Source of the DNA: DATARN01 sp963851105
GTDB lineage: Bacteria > Actinomycetota > Acidimicrobiia > Acidimicrobiales > Palsa-688
Direction of reading: 5' to 3'
Assembly: GCA_963851105.1 (NCBI GenBank)
Contig: CAWKNP010000005.1
Location: forward strand, 1 to 64,000
Length of the DNA stretch: 64,000 bases
Shown here: positions 8,890 to 16,877 of the stretch, piece after piece
Layout: each line of letters starts with the position of its first letter
How positions within the stretch are numbered: position 1 is the stretch's first letter
The notes under the pieces: generated by a model
Told to the model about the DNA's origin: nothing
The model's database searches: none
The model's input: only the letters and a program-made list of their open reading frames with translations
Made by a program: the position numbers and the translations under genes

Positions 8890-10190
8890 GCCCCGCGAGT
8901 GTACGCGATCGCCGACGTGCTTGCGGAGGAAGTGCCCCAGACGCAAAATCCCTGCTTGCGTGGCCTTTCTGCCGCCTCAACCTGGCTGACAACGTGAGAC
9001 TCTGGACACCACGGTGAAGGCCCTGACGGGGCTGCTCCGAATGACATCGCGCCGGCACCCCAACCCTCCAATCCAGCTCTGGGTCAACACGACTCCGCTA
9101 TTGGCCGCCAGGTCGCAACCCGTCCACCCAGGGCTGCAACGCGAGGCTTCTCAATCGGAGGTTTGACCCATGGCGCACACGTACCCCGACCCCTTCGTCC
9201 CGCAGACGTCTCCGGCTGGATCACGAAGACACGATCTGTCGAGAAGACGGTCGATCGAAGCACCGGCGATCGCATCAAGCGTCCGATCGACAGGTGGGAC
9301 CTGAGGGACCGAGGTGACGGCATCCAATGGATCAACGTTTCCCCGAGCGGGCTGGCCCAGACCTGAAAGGATCCGTTCGAAACGACCATGGCCCGCTGGG
9401 AGAACCTGCTCGGCGCGGCCAATATACAATGCCATAATACACTTTGGGAGTGTTTAATCAATTTAACACATCGCATCGCGAGCCTCCTTACCGACGCCGC
9501 CGTTCGTCGTGATCTCGGGATTCCGAGGTTCGGGAAAGACCACTTTTTGCTAACAAGATCCTTTAGCGCTTCCCAGATGTCATTGACGTGTCCCTCGACA
9601 ACTTCCTGATCGATCGAGGTCGTGGTGAAGGAATAACAGAGGGATATGATTGGAGCCGCTTCCTTCAGGTCTTGCGGGGGATCAAGAAGGACGAAACATT
9701 TCACCACCAGTCCTATGACTGGAGAAGGCGGATCGGTGCATGACGACCCCTTGTGGTCGCTGGTCGTCGTCGAGGGTTTTCGTCTCCTCCCACACGTCCG
9801 CCTGCTCCGGTGTCGCCAACCCTGCTCCCTTCCGGCTTTGGTGATCGGTTCGGGAAGGACTTCCATGGTGCACTCGCTCTCATCCACCTTACGAGCCACG
9901 ATCAATCGCATGTCCCCATCAGAGGTCGTCACGCTGACCATGCCGGTGGTACTACTCCCAGGCCATCACCTGCTCCAGGGGGTAGTGAGCCCGCCCCAAA
10001 TCTAGTTACACTGCTGTAAGGACCCGGGGAAGATGGTAAGGGGATCGTGCTAGACGACGTTCGCTTCAGGTGTTAGCCAACAGTGACTCATTACTATTCC
10101 CGAAGTAGACAGAAGGACAGAATGAAGTTCGGAATACTTGTAAGCACAACCTAAATCGACCTTGACGCTCTTGTAATTTCCGGCTCAACG
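8890..10190. other. AT-richer stretch without a recognisable gene
   Basis: Base composition drops visibly, with runs such as AATATACAATGCCATAATAC near 9420, against the surrounding high-GC genes. The longest open frame runs on the minus strand from 9941 to 9084 (285 codons); its product has no motif I can name, and neither strand shows normal high-GC codon use. It lies between tRNA-Ser(GCU) and the DUF3494 gene. A degraded mobile element or other acquired DNA is possible, but no terminal inverted repeats, target duplication or transposase signature could be seen. Confidence 0.4.
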
Positions 10191-10334
10191 GGTTTTTGTC
10201 CAGGCATCAGCAGCCACCTGCTATATTTGGCGGTGTCGACCGCCGAAGAGTCGGCAACCAAACGAGCCAAAAAAGGCTGCTCGCCAGAGGCATGGGCTTT
10301 GTCCTCTTCCGATCAGGTGAGAGGAAAGCAAGCC

Positions 10335-11801
10335 ATGCCTACGAAAGCGCGGCCGTCGGGATGTACGCAAGGGCGGCAACGGGCGATCCAAGTGTTCTCG
10401 CTCGCCCTCATAGCCGTGGGGGCCGCTCTTCTGTCAGCCGTCAGTGCCGGTGCGGCCCAGGCGCCAATCAGCCTCGGCACCGCCAGCAGCTTCGCCGTTC
10501 TCGCCGGCGCCGGGATCACCAACACCGGCCCAACGACGATCAGCGGCGACGTCGGAACATTTCCCACCCCGGCCGAAACCGGTTTCGGCTCGGTCACCTT
10601 GGCGGGGACCAACCACGATAGGGACGCCGTAACGCAACAGGCCAAGACAGACCTCACAACGGCGTACAACGTCGCAGCCGGAGCCGGTCCCGCGTCGGCC
10701 GTCCCCACCGAACTCGGCGGACGGACGTTGGACGCAGGGGTCTACAACGGGCCCACGCTCGGGATCACAGGAATACTTACCCTCGACGCCCAAGGTGACC
10801 CCAACAGCGTCTTCATCTTCCAAGCCGGCAGCACAATCATCACTGCGTCGAGCAGCCGAGTGGGACTCATCAATGGCGCCCAAGCCTGCAATGTCTTCTG
10901 GCAAGTCGGCAGTTCCGCCACGCTGGGAACCCACTCGTCGTTTGTCGGCACCATTCTCGCATTGACCTCCATCACAGCTACGACCGGCGCAATAGTCGAC
11001 GGACGCCTTCTCGCACGGAATGGCGCTGTCACCCTCGACAGCAACACAATCACCAACCAGGGATGCGCCACCGTCACCACCACCACCGTCCCGGTCACCA
11101 GCACCACCGTCCCGGTCACCACCACCACCGTCCCGGTCACCACCACCACCGTCCCGGTGACCACCACCACCGTCCCGGTCACCACCACGACCAGGCCGGT
11201 CACCACCACGACCAGGCCGGTCACCACCACGACCAGGCCGGTCACCTCCACGACCGTCCCGATCACCTCCACCACCGTCCCGGTTACCACCACCACCGTC
11301 CCGGTTACCACCACGACCAGACCGGTCACCACCACCACGACCAGACCGGTCACCACCACCACGATCAGGCCGGTCACCTCCACGACCGTCCCGGTCACCA
11401 CCACCACGATCAGGCCGGTCACCTCCACGACCGTCCCGGTCACCACCACCATCCACGGCCCGGGCATCGCAACCACAACCACCGTCGGCTCGGGAATCGC
11501 AACCACAACCACCGTTGGCTCTGGAATCGCAACCACCACCACCGTCGGCTCTGGAATCGCAACCACCACCACCCTCGCCGGAGGAGCGACTTCTACCACT
11601 GTCGCAGCTGGCGTCGGAACCACCACCACCCAAGCAGGAGGAGCAACTGCTACCACCGTCGCCACCCTTGCTCTCACCGGAACCAATTCCACGCTGGCGA
11701 TTCTTGGCGGCTTGGCGATCGCCTTTGGGTTCCTACTTCTGGCCTTGTCGAGCCGACCGAGGTATCTGCCTCACCACACCTCGGGACGAGTAATGCGATG
11801 A
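10335..11801 (+). CDS. DUF3494 (ice-binding-like) surface protein with Thr/Val/Pro repeats and a LAXTG anchor
   Basis: A 488-residue exported protein. The ATG at 10335 follows GAGGAAAG. A signal peptide covers about residues 1-41, ending in AGAAQA. Residues about 45-235 are a DUF3494 domain: it begins LGTASSFAVLAGAGITNTG, then TISGDVGTFP, LDAGVYNGPT and SVFIFQAGSTI. This is the beta-helix fold found in ice-binding proteins and adhesins. A long TTTVPVT/TTTRPVT repeat follows, then GIATTTTVGS repeats. The C terminus has LALTG (445-449), a hydrophobic helix and a basic tail, fitting the LAXTG signal of class E sortases. Ice binding is not shown; adhesion is equally possible. Confidence 0.87.
   Translation: MPTKARPSGCTQGRQRAIQVFSLALIAVGAALLSAVSAGAAQAPISLGTASSFAVLAGAGITNTGPTTISGDVGTFPTPAETGFGSVTLAGTNHDRDAVTQQAKTDLTTAYNVAAGAGPASAVPTELGGRTLDAGVYNGPTLGITGILTLDAQGDPNSVFIFQAGSTIITASSSRVGLINGAQACNVFWQVGSSATLGTHSSFVGTILALTSITATTGAIVDGRLLARNGAVTLDSNTITNQGCATVTTTTVPVTSTTVPVTTTTVPVTTTTVPVTTTTVPVTTTTRPVTTTTRPVTTTTRPVTSTTVPITSTTVPVTTTTVPVTTTTRPVTTTTTRPVTTTTIRPVTSTTVPVTTTTIRPVTSTTVPVTTTIHGPGIATTTTVGSGIATTTTVGSGIATTTTVGSGIATTTTLAGGATSTTVAAGVGTTTTQAGGATATTVATLALTGTNSTLAILGGLAIAFGFLLLALSSRPRYLPHHTSGRVMR
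11076..11577 (+). repeat. Tandem coding repeats of the surface protein stalk
   Basis: From about 11076 to 11450 short units built on ACCACCACCACCGTCCCGGTC (TTTVPV, varying to TTTRPV and STTVPI) repeat in frame, at least 20 times. From about 11461 to 11577 a 30-bp unit coding GIATTTTVGS repeats about four times. They form an extended Thr-rich stalk between the domain and the wall anchor and are likely to vary in length between strains. Confidence 0.85.
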
Positions 11802-12146
11802 CCCATTCAAGGACCCAAGCTCTAGTCGCCAGCCGTAGCCGTCCCGGGTTCCACGAGAAACCCGGCCGTGGGTGTTGTGAGCGCGGGACAGATCGAAGAA
11901 AGTGTCAGACAAGACTGGCTGCTCATGCATTTGCGCACGCCCCAGCGCGGCATCTACCTCCGGTGTACTTTCGATTGTCGACGTCAGATACGCCAGTAGG
12001 GGAAGCAAGGTTTCGAGACAGTGCGCCACTCGCAAACCGAGACCAAATCCCAGCTCAGCACCAACACCGTCCTGCTACCCGCGGGCACACGGCACTCGGT
12101 GCCTGAGAACTGCGTCAGATCCGACAGGGTCCGCGGCTCGAAGTCA
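11802..12146. other. Intergenic region with a possible terminator stem
   Basis: About 345 bases between the DUF3494 gene and the convergent thioesterase. CCGGGTT (11844-11850) and AACCCGG (11859-11865) can form a 7-bp stem with an 8-base loop, but no T-run follows, so a factor-independent terminator is not established. No gene is seen in the rest. Confidence 0.4.
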
Positions 12147-12560
12147 TCACGACTCAGCGAGGTACGGTGCGAACCGGGCACGGATCTCCGGTGAGATTCG
12201 GCGAGGCTTTCCCGTTTCGGCATTCAGAAAGACGCCGTGCTGCTTGGCATTGGCGGCCAACCGTTCGTCGCTGGTTATTATAAATTCCAGCGTTGCGGTC
12301 GCTGCCCGCAGTTCTCCGAGATGAAGCGAGAGGTGGACGGATTCGCCGAGCTTCAGCGGTGACACGTAGTTGATCTCAGTCCGGTAGACGACGGGCACGA
12401 TGCCATCTCGCATCAGGACTTCGGTGGGGAGCCCGATTTCGGTCAGGAGCCGCAGACGCCCGATTTCCAGCCACCGGATGTACGAGATGTTGCTGACGTG
12501 GCCTGCGAAGTCAATATCGAACGTATAGATCTCGATATCGACCTCGACGGTGCTGCCCAT
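12147..12560 (-). CDS. Acyl-CoA thioesterase, 4HBT-type hotdog fold
   Basis: A 137-residue single-hotdog protein. The ATG at 12560 is chosen because the recognisable fold begins there (VEVDIEIYTFDIDFAGHV); the frame is open further upstream but encodes arginine-rich, non-family sequence. The motif DIDFAGHVSNISYIRWLE (15-32) matches the Asp-x-Asp-x-x-Gly-His-Val-x-Asn pattern of 4-hydroxybenzoyl-CoA thioesterase/YbgC-like enzymes, which hydrolyse acyl-CoA thioesters. It lies downstream of an MFS gene with 168 bases between them. The substrate is unknown. Confidence 0.88.
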   Translation of the reverse strand: MGSTVEVDIEIYTFDIDFAGHVSNISYIRWLEIGRLRLLTEIGLPTEVLMRDGIVPVVYRTEINYVSPLKLGESVHLSLHLGELRAATATLEFIITSDERLAANAKQHGVFLNAETGKPRRISPEIRARFAPYLAES

Positions 12561-12728
12561 TGGCGTGAGTCTGACAGGCCGAAAGTCGGGCCACACCCGT
12601 CCGGCCCCGCCGGCCAACCCGAAGGGCCTCGCCACCGGCCGGGCTCGGGCAGTCCGCATGCTGCGAACCGTGACCTTCGCCCACAAAGGCGCATGGGCCC
12701 CTCGAGGCGAGGGCCGCGTCGCGCCGGA

Positions 12729-13949
12729 TCAGAGGACGGCGACCTTTTGCGGTGCCGCGTCGGTGCCCGAGGCAGGCGAGGACTTGTCGCCTACCACTGG
12801 GGCCAGGATCGCGATCAGGGCGCAGAGGACGACGACACTGCTCAGCGCGCCCGCCAATCCGATGAACTCAGCCAAGCCGCCGATGAGCGGTGGTCCGATC
12901 AGCATCCCGAGGTACCCAGATGAGGACACGACGGCCAGGTTCGGTCCGGGACGGCCGAGGTCGGAGGCGGCGGTGAACACCAGGGGGACTACGAAGGACA
13001 CTCCGGCACCGAGTACGGCGAATCCGACCAGTCCGAATCCGACGCGGCCGGCGAGCAACGCCCCGCCGAAGCTGACCGCGGCCACGCCCGCCGACAACCT
13101 CACCAGGCGGGTCGGCCCCACGAGATCGGCGAGTCGATCTCCGACGAGGCGCCCCGCGGTCATGGCACAGGCGAAGATGGCGTAGGCGCCGGCCGCAAGC
13201 GCCGGAGACGCCCGGAGCGAGGAGTGCAGATAGACGGCGCTCCAGTCATTGGCCGCTCCCTCGACCAGGAACGACCCGAACGCGACGGCGGCCAACAGCG
13301 CCAAGGTCCACGACCACTGCGGCCGGCGCAGTCGCCGTGTGTCGTGCTCGACCGCCCGTGGGGCGGGCGAGGCAGTAAAGGCCTGCGCGCTCGCCACTCC
13401 GATCACCATCAGCACGGCAGCCGCGGCCAGAAAGTTCGTCCCGGCGGAAACGACGTATGCGGCCGCGATGGCGCCAAGTCCGGCCCCCGCGAGGCCGCCG
13501 ACGCTGTACGCGGCGTGGAAGCCCGACATCGAGCGCCGCCCGAGCTGGACTTGGACTGCCGCCGCTTCGGTGTTCATCGCCACGTCGACCATGCCGGCCC
13601 CTGCCCCCCAGGCGGTGAGCACCGCAAACAGCTGCCAGGCAGAATCCGCCAGGACAGTGACCGGTAGCAACGCGGTGACGATCACCATGCCGAGCAGGAC
13701 GATCCGTCGAGGGGCCACCGTCGCCAGAATGGCGCCGACGGCGGGCATGGCCAGAACCGAACCGACGGCAGGGCCGAGCAGGACCAGGCCGAGCGTTCCC
13801 GCCGACAGATGCAGCGAGCCCTTGATCGCCGGGATCCGTGCCGCCCACGTCCCTGCCGTCGCCCCGAGGGCGAAGAACACCGTGGTCACTGCGGTTCGGG
13901 GCGCCCAACGCGACATCGCTCGAGGTTCCGCCCGATGAGGGTCAGACAC
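12729..13949 (-). CDS. MFS transporter (12-helix, sugar/drug exporter-like)
   Basis: A 406-residue major-facilitator protein with about 12 hydrophobic segments. The opening FFALGATAGTWAARIPAIKG is characteristic of a family of putative sugar or drug exporters. It starts with GTG at 13949, eight bases inside the DeoR gene end, so the pair is coupled; an internal ATG at 13916 is the alternative. Coupling to a DeoR-family repressor suggests control by a phosphorylated sugar and possibly sugar or nucleoside export (inference). Confidence 0.87.
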   Translation of the reverse strand: MSDPHRAEPRAMSRWAPRTAVTTVFFALGATAGTWAARIPAIKGSLHLSAGTLGLVLLGPAVGSVLAMPAVGAILATVAPRRIVLLGMVIVTALLPVTVLADSAWQLFAVLTAWGAGAGMVDVAMNTEAAAVQVQLGRRSMSGFHAAYSVGGLAGAGLGAIAAAYVVSAGTNFLAAAAVLMVIGVASAQAFTASPAPRAVEHDTRRLRRPQWSWTLALLAAVAFGSFLVEGAANDWSAVYLHSSLRASPALAAGAYAIFACAMTAGRLVGDRLADLVGPTRLVRLSAGVAAVSFGGALLAGRVGFGLVGFAVLGAGVSFVVPLVFTAASDLGRPGPNLAVVSSSGYLGMLIGPPLIGGLAEFIGLAGALSSVVVLCALIAILAPVVGDKSSPASGTDAAPQKVAVL

Positions 13950-14694
13950 GCTGCACGGCCAAGCCGACCGCCTCCAACGCCGCGACGTGCTCCGCAGCAG
14001 CGTCGGTCACGAATCGCTCCACGACGCCGAGCCCGCACACGTGACCGAATGCCACCAGGCCGATCTTCGAGCTGTCGCCGACCACGATCGTTCGCCGCGC
14101 CGCCGCGCAGGCCGCCCGCTTGACCCGGGCATCGGCGGGCACGTGGGTCGTGACGCCTTCGCGCCCGTCGATCCCGCAGCAGCCGAGCACGAAGGTGTCA
14201 AACCGCAGACGTTCGAATGCCACCTCGGCGAGGTCACCGGTCACGACCAGCTCGCCGGGCCGTACCTCGCCGCCGGGCGCAATCAAACGCACCGCCGGGT
14301 CGTCTGCCAGTTCCAACAATGCCCGCAACCCCAGGGGCAGCACCGTCACCGGCCGGCCGTGCAGGGCCCGAGCCACCTCGAGGGCGGTCGTGCCGCTATC
14401 TACGATCACCGTTTCGCCATCGGTGCAAAGTTCGGCGACCGCACGCCCAATCCGCTGCTTGGCATCGATCGCCTCGAGGGCCCGCACCGCGTACGGGAGC
14501 TCGTCGCGCCGTAGCTGCACCCGGACGGCACCGCCGTGGACGCGTCGCACCACTCCGTCTCGCTCCAACGCGTCGAGGTCGCGACGAATCGTCATCTCCG
14601 AACACCCAAGGTCATCGGCGAGGTCGTGGACCTGGGTCTCCCCGTCCCGCTGCATGGCATCCAAGAGGGCCCGACGCCGGCTTCGCACATCCAT
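13942..14694 (-). CDS. DeoR/GlpR-family transcriptional regulator
   Basis: A 250-residue repressor of usual family length. The start ATG at 14694 directly precedes the DNA-binding domain MDVRSRRRALLDAM; the long upstream extension of the frame is non-family sequence. The winged helix includes DLGCSEMTIRRDLDALERDG. The C-terminal sugar-phosphate sensor (DeoRC) shows VIVDSGTTALEVARAL and VVGDSSKIG, the phosphate-binding segments of this isomerase-like domain. It overlaps the MFS gene it probably controls. A sugar phosphate is the expected effector. Confidence 0.93.
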   Translation of the reverse strand: MDVRSRRRALLDAMQRDGETQVHDLADDLGCSEMTIRRDLDALERDGVVRRVHGGAVRVQLRRDELPYAVRALEAIDAKQRIGRAVAELCTDGETVIVDSGTTALEVARALHGRPVTVLPLGLRALLELADDPAVRLIAPGGEVRPGELVVTGDLAEVAFERLRFDTFVLGCCGIDGREGVTTHVPADARVKRAACAAARRTIVVGDSSKIGLVAFGHVCGLGVVERFVTDAAAEHVAALEAVGLAVQRV

Positions 14695-14866
14695 GGTGTT
14701 AGTTCTACCACAAGATAGGGTGCAAACAAACAAACGGGCGTCGGGATTGTGGTCGTGCCGTCCGCGCCGCCTGGTCGTTCCCCGCCACGGGGTCGCCGCC
14801 GCGGTGCCGTCGGCCGAGTGCCTCAGGCCGGAAAGGTGGTTCGAGCGGCGCTGGCACAATGCTTGC
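14695..14866. promoter_or_regulatory. Divergent promoter region, DeoR and histidine kinase
   Basis: A 172-base gap between the minus-strand DeoR gene and the plus-strand histidine kinase. It must hold both promoters, but no clear operator palindrome or consensus boxes were found by eye. Confidence 0.35.
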
Positions 14867-16015
14867 GTGGATCGCCGACGTCGGACCACCCAGCCGGGTA
14901 CCGGGCTGGGGCTGGGTATCGCCCTGGTCGTCGTCCTCACTGTTGTCCTGCTGCCGTTCCATTCCCATGTCAGTCGCGCCACCCCGGCGATGATCCTGGT
15001 GTTGCCGGTCGTGGTGTCGGGGTTGTTCGGCGGCCGCATTGCCGCGGTCGTGACCGCTGTCATCGCGGCGGTCGCCTTCAGCATCGGTTTCATTCCCCCG
15101 GTCGGCTCGTTGCGGGTAGCCGTCTCCGACGATGCCGTCGCCCTGGTGGTCTTCGTCCTCATCGCGATCGCCATCGGGACCTTGGTGGCCCTGGAAGGGG
15201 ACCGCTGGCGCGCCGCCGAGCTTCGGACGGCGGAGATCCAGGACATGCACCTGCGGTACCAGGCGCTGGTGGCCGATCAGGATCGCCTCAGGAAAGAGAG
15301 CGATCGCCTCACCGTCATGGAGCAGATCGACGTCCAACGGTCGGCTCTGTTGCGTTCGGTCTCCCATGACCTGCGCACCCCGCTGGCATCGATCCGGGCG
15401 GTGGCATCAGACCTTCGGGACACTGCGACCTACGACGCCCCGGTCCGCGACGAGCTGCTGGGACTGGTCTGCGACGAGGCGGAGCGGCTGGACCGCATCG
15501 TGGCGAACCTCCTCAGCCTGAGCCGCATCGAGTCCGGCGCCTTCCTCCCGGATCGCCAGGCGGTGGCGGTCGACGAGCTGCTGGGTGATGTGACCAAGCG
15601 GTTGAGCCGGTTGTTCGACGGGCTGGTCCTCGACGTCGAGGTCCCACCTAACCTTCCCCTGGTGGACATCGACTACGTCCAGATTGACCAGGTTCTCGCC
15701 AACCTGCTGGAAAACGCGGCCCGCCACGCCCCGCTCGGCTCGCGTGTCCTCCTCTCGGTCGAGGCGGCCAACAACGAGGTGGCGGTCATCGTCAGCGACG
15801 AAGGTCCTGGAGTCGACCCGGGTGAAGTCGACCACATCTTCGAACCGTTCCGAACGGGCCGGCCCAGCACGACCAGCGGGGTCGGGTTGGCCATCTGCAA
15901 GGCGATCGTCGAAGCTCATGGTGGTCGGATTACCGCCACCAACAATGCCGACGGAGGCGCCCGCTTCCACCTCACCCTGCCCGTGCGAAGCGAAGGGCCG
16001 GCCCCTCATGGATAG
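14867..16015 (+). CDS. KdpD-like membrane sensor histidine kinase
   Basis: A 382-residue sensor kinase starting at GTG 14867, where hydrophobic sequence begins. About four membrane segments (residues 15-110) form a DUF4118-type module as in KdpD, but the large N-terminal KdpD/Usp part is absent. A coiled region leads to the phospho-acceptor helix LLRSVSHDLRTPLASI (His167). The ATP-binding domain shows NLLENAARHAP, DEGPGVDPGE and GVGLAICKAIVEAHGG. The stop overlaps the response-regulator start by eight bases. No kdpFABC genes are nearby, so control of potassium uptake cannot be assumed. Confidence 0.92.
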   Translation: MDRRRRTTQPGTGLGLGIALVVVLTVVLLPFHSHVSRATPAMILVLPVVVSGLFGGRIAAVVTAVIAAVAFSIGFIPPVGSLRVAVSDDAVALVVFVLIAIAIGTLVALEGDRWRAAELRTAEIQDMHLRYQALVADQDRLRKESDRLTVMEQIDVQRSALLRSVSHDLRTPLASIRAVASDLRDTATYDAPVRDELLGLVCDEAERLDRIVANLLSLSRIESGAFLPDRQAVAVDELLGDVTKRLSRLFDGLVLDVEVPPNLPLVDIDYVQIDQVLANLLENAARHAPLGSRVLLSVEAANNEVAVIVSDEGPGVDPGEVDHIFEPFRTGRPSTTSGVGLAICKAIVEAHGGRITATNNADGGARFHLTLPVRSEGPAPHG

Positions 16016-16703
16016 CGCGGGAGAACTCGTCCTCGTCATCGAGGACGAACGTTCCATGGCCCGCATCCTGTCCGCCGGCCTGCAAGCCCGGGGTTACAGG
16101 GTGGATGTCGCCCGTACCGGCCAAGATGGCCTCGACCGCATCGCGGCCCTCGACCCTGCGGTCATCATCCTCGACCTCGGCTTGCCCGATGTCGACGGCG
16201 TGGACGTGTGCCGCCAGGCGCGGAGGTGGTCCACCACGCCCATTATCGTGGTGACGGCCGATGGGGCCGAGGATCGAAAGATCCTGGCCCTCGACGGCGG
16301 AGCGGACGATTATGTGACGAAGCCGTTCTCCATGCCGGAGTTGTTGGCTCGCCTGCGCGTCGCGACCCGCCACCGCCAAGTGACGGCTCCCTTCGCCGAC
16401 GACGTTCTCCGCGTCGGCGACATTGAGGTCGACACCGCCGATCACAAGGTCACCGTGGCTGGCCTCGTCGTCGAGCTGACCCCGAAAGAATTCGATTTCT
16501 TGTCTTTGCTGGCCCGCTTCCAGGGAAAGGTGCTCACCCACCGCAGGATCCTCGAACATGTGTGGGGGCCCGGGACCGCAGGTCACACCGAGTACCTGCG
16601 CACCTATGCCAATCAGTTGCGCAAGAAGCTGCACGAGGATCCGCTGGCCCCCCGCCTCGTGACCGAGCCCGGCGTCGGCTACCGCCTCATCGCACGGGAG
16701 TAG
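16008..16703 (+). CDS. OmpR/PhoB-family response regulator (KdpE-like)
   Basis: A 231-residue two-domain regulator. The receiver domain has acidic residues in VIEDE, the phospho-acceptor in ILDLGLPDVDG (Asp56) and the conserved Lys in VTKPFSM. The C-terminal winged helix (about 130-228) shows LTPKEFDFLSLLARFQGKVL and the recognition segment HTEYLRTYANQLRKKL. It ends GVGYRLIARE, the standard finish of this family. It is the partner of the overlapping histidine kinase gene. A palindromic repeat follows its stop codon. Confidence 0.95.
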   Translation: MDSAGELVLVIEDERSMARILSAGLQARGYRVDVARTGQDGLDRIAALDPAVIILDLGLPDVDGVDVCRQARRWSTTPIIVVTADGAEDRKILALDGGADDYVTKPFSMPELLARLRVATRHRQVTAPFADDVLRVGDIEVDTADHKVTVAGLVVELTPKEFDFLSLLARFQGKVLTHRRILEHVWGPGTAGHTEYLRTYANQLRKKLHEDPLAPRLVTEPGVGYRLIARE

Positions 16704-16726
16704 CCGCAGCCGCAGGGGCGGCCTCC

Positions 16727-16762
16727 TGCTGCGAAACGACGTACTACCGTCGTTTCGCAGCA
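16727..16762. repeat. Dispersed palindrome, copy 1
   Basis: TGCTGCGAAACGAC (16727-16740) and GTCGTTTCGCAGCA (16749-16762) form a perfect 14-bp stem with an 8-base loop GTACTACC, followed by CTTTGGGA. It begins 23 bases after the response-regulator stop. The same element occurs at 32473, 32566 and 46961. Its position after gene ends suggests a terminator-like or mobile palindromic role; no long T-run follows. Confidence 0.85.
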
Positions 16763-16845
16763 CTTTGGGAGGCAGAAGCGGCGCCATGGAGGCCCGCCGC
16801 CGCGCTCAGCGCTTTGCTTTGGACCATCGGTTACAAGACGGTTGC

Positions 16846-16860
16846 GTATCGATTCGATAC
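16846..16860. promoter_or_regulatory. Palindromic operator upstream of the DHA2-TetR operon
   Basis: GTATCGA (16846-16852) and TCGATAC (16854-16860) are perfect inverted arms around one T. The site ends 17 bases before the transporter ATG at 16878. A TATAAG box at 16863-16868 makes a promoter here plausible, and a very short leader would result. CGATACCG (16855-16862) matches the core of the operator at 944-951 in reverse. Confidence 0.6.
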
Positions 16861-16877
16861 CGTATAAGAATTGGGGT

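Noticed and set aside
10080..10334. A c-di-GMP riboswitch in front of the DUF3494 gene
   Set aside because: The leader has some hairpin potential, but the conserved GEMM core words (such as ACGCAAAGCC) are absent.
11076..11577. Regular short repeats that could suggest a CRISPR array
   Set aside because: The units are contiguous with no unique spacers, keep a reading frame and encode Thr/Val/Pro stalk repeats.
10434..11633. A 399-codon minus frame opposite the DUF3494 gene, rich in Gly, Asp and Arg
   Set aside because: It is the complement of the Thr/Val/Pro codon repeats and has no start signal or family motif.
11844..11865. Factor-independent terminator after the DUF3494 gene
   Set aside because: A 7-bp stem is present but no T-run follows, so it is only mentioned as a possible stem.
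14695..15246. N-terminal extension of the DeoR frame to 15246
   Set aside because: The extension is Thr/Arg-rich, overlaps the histidine kinase gene on the other strand, and family length is reached from ATG 14694.
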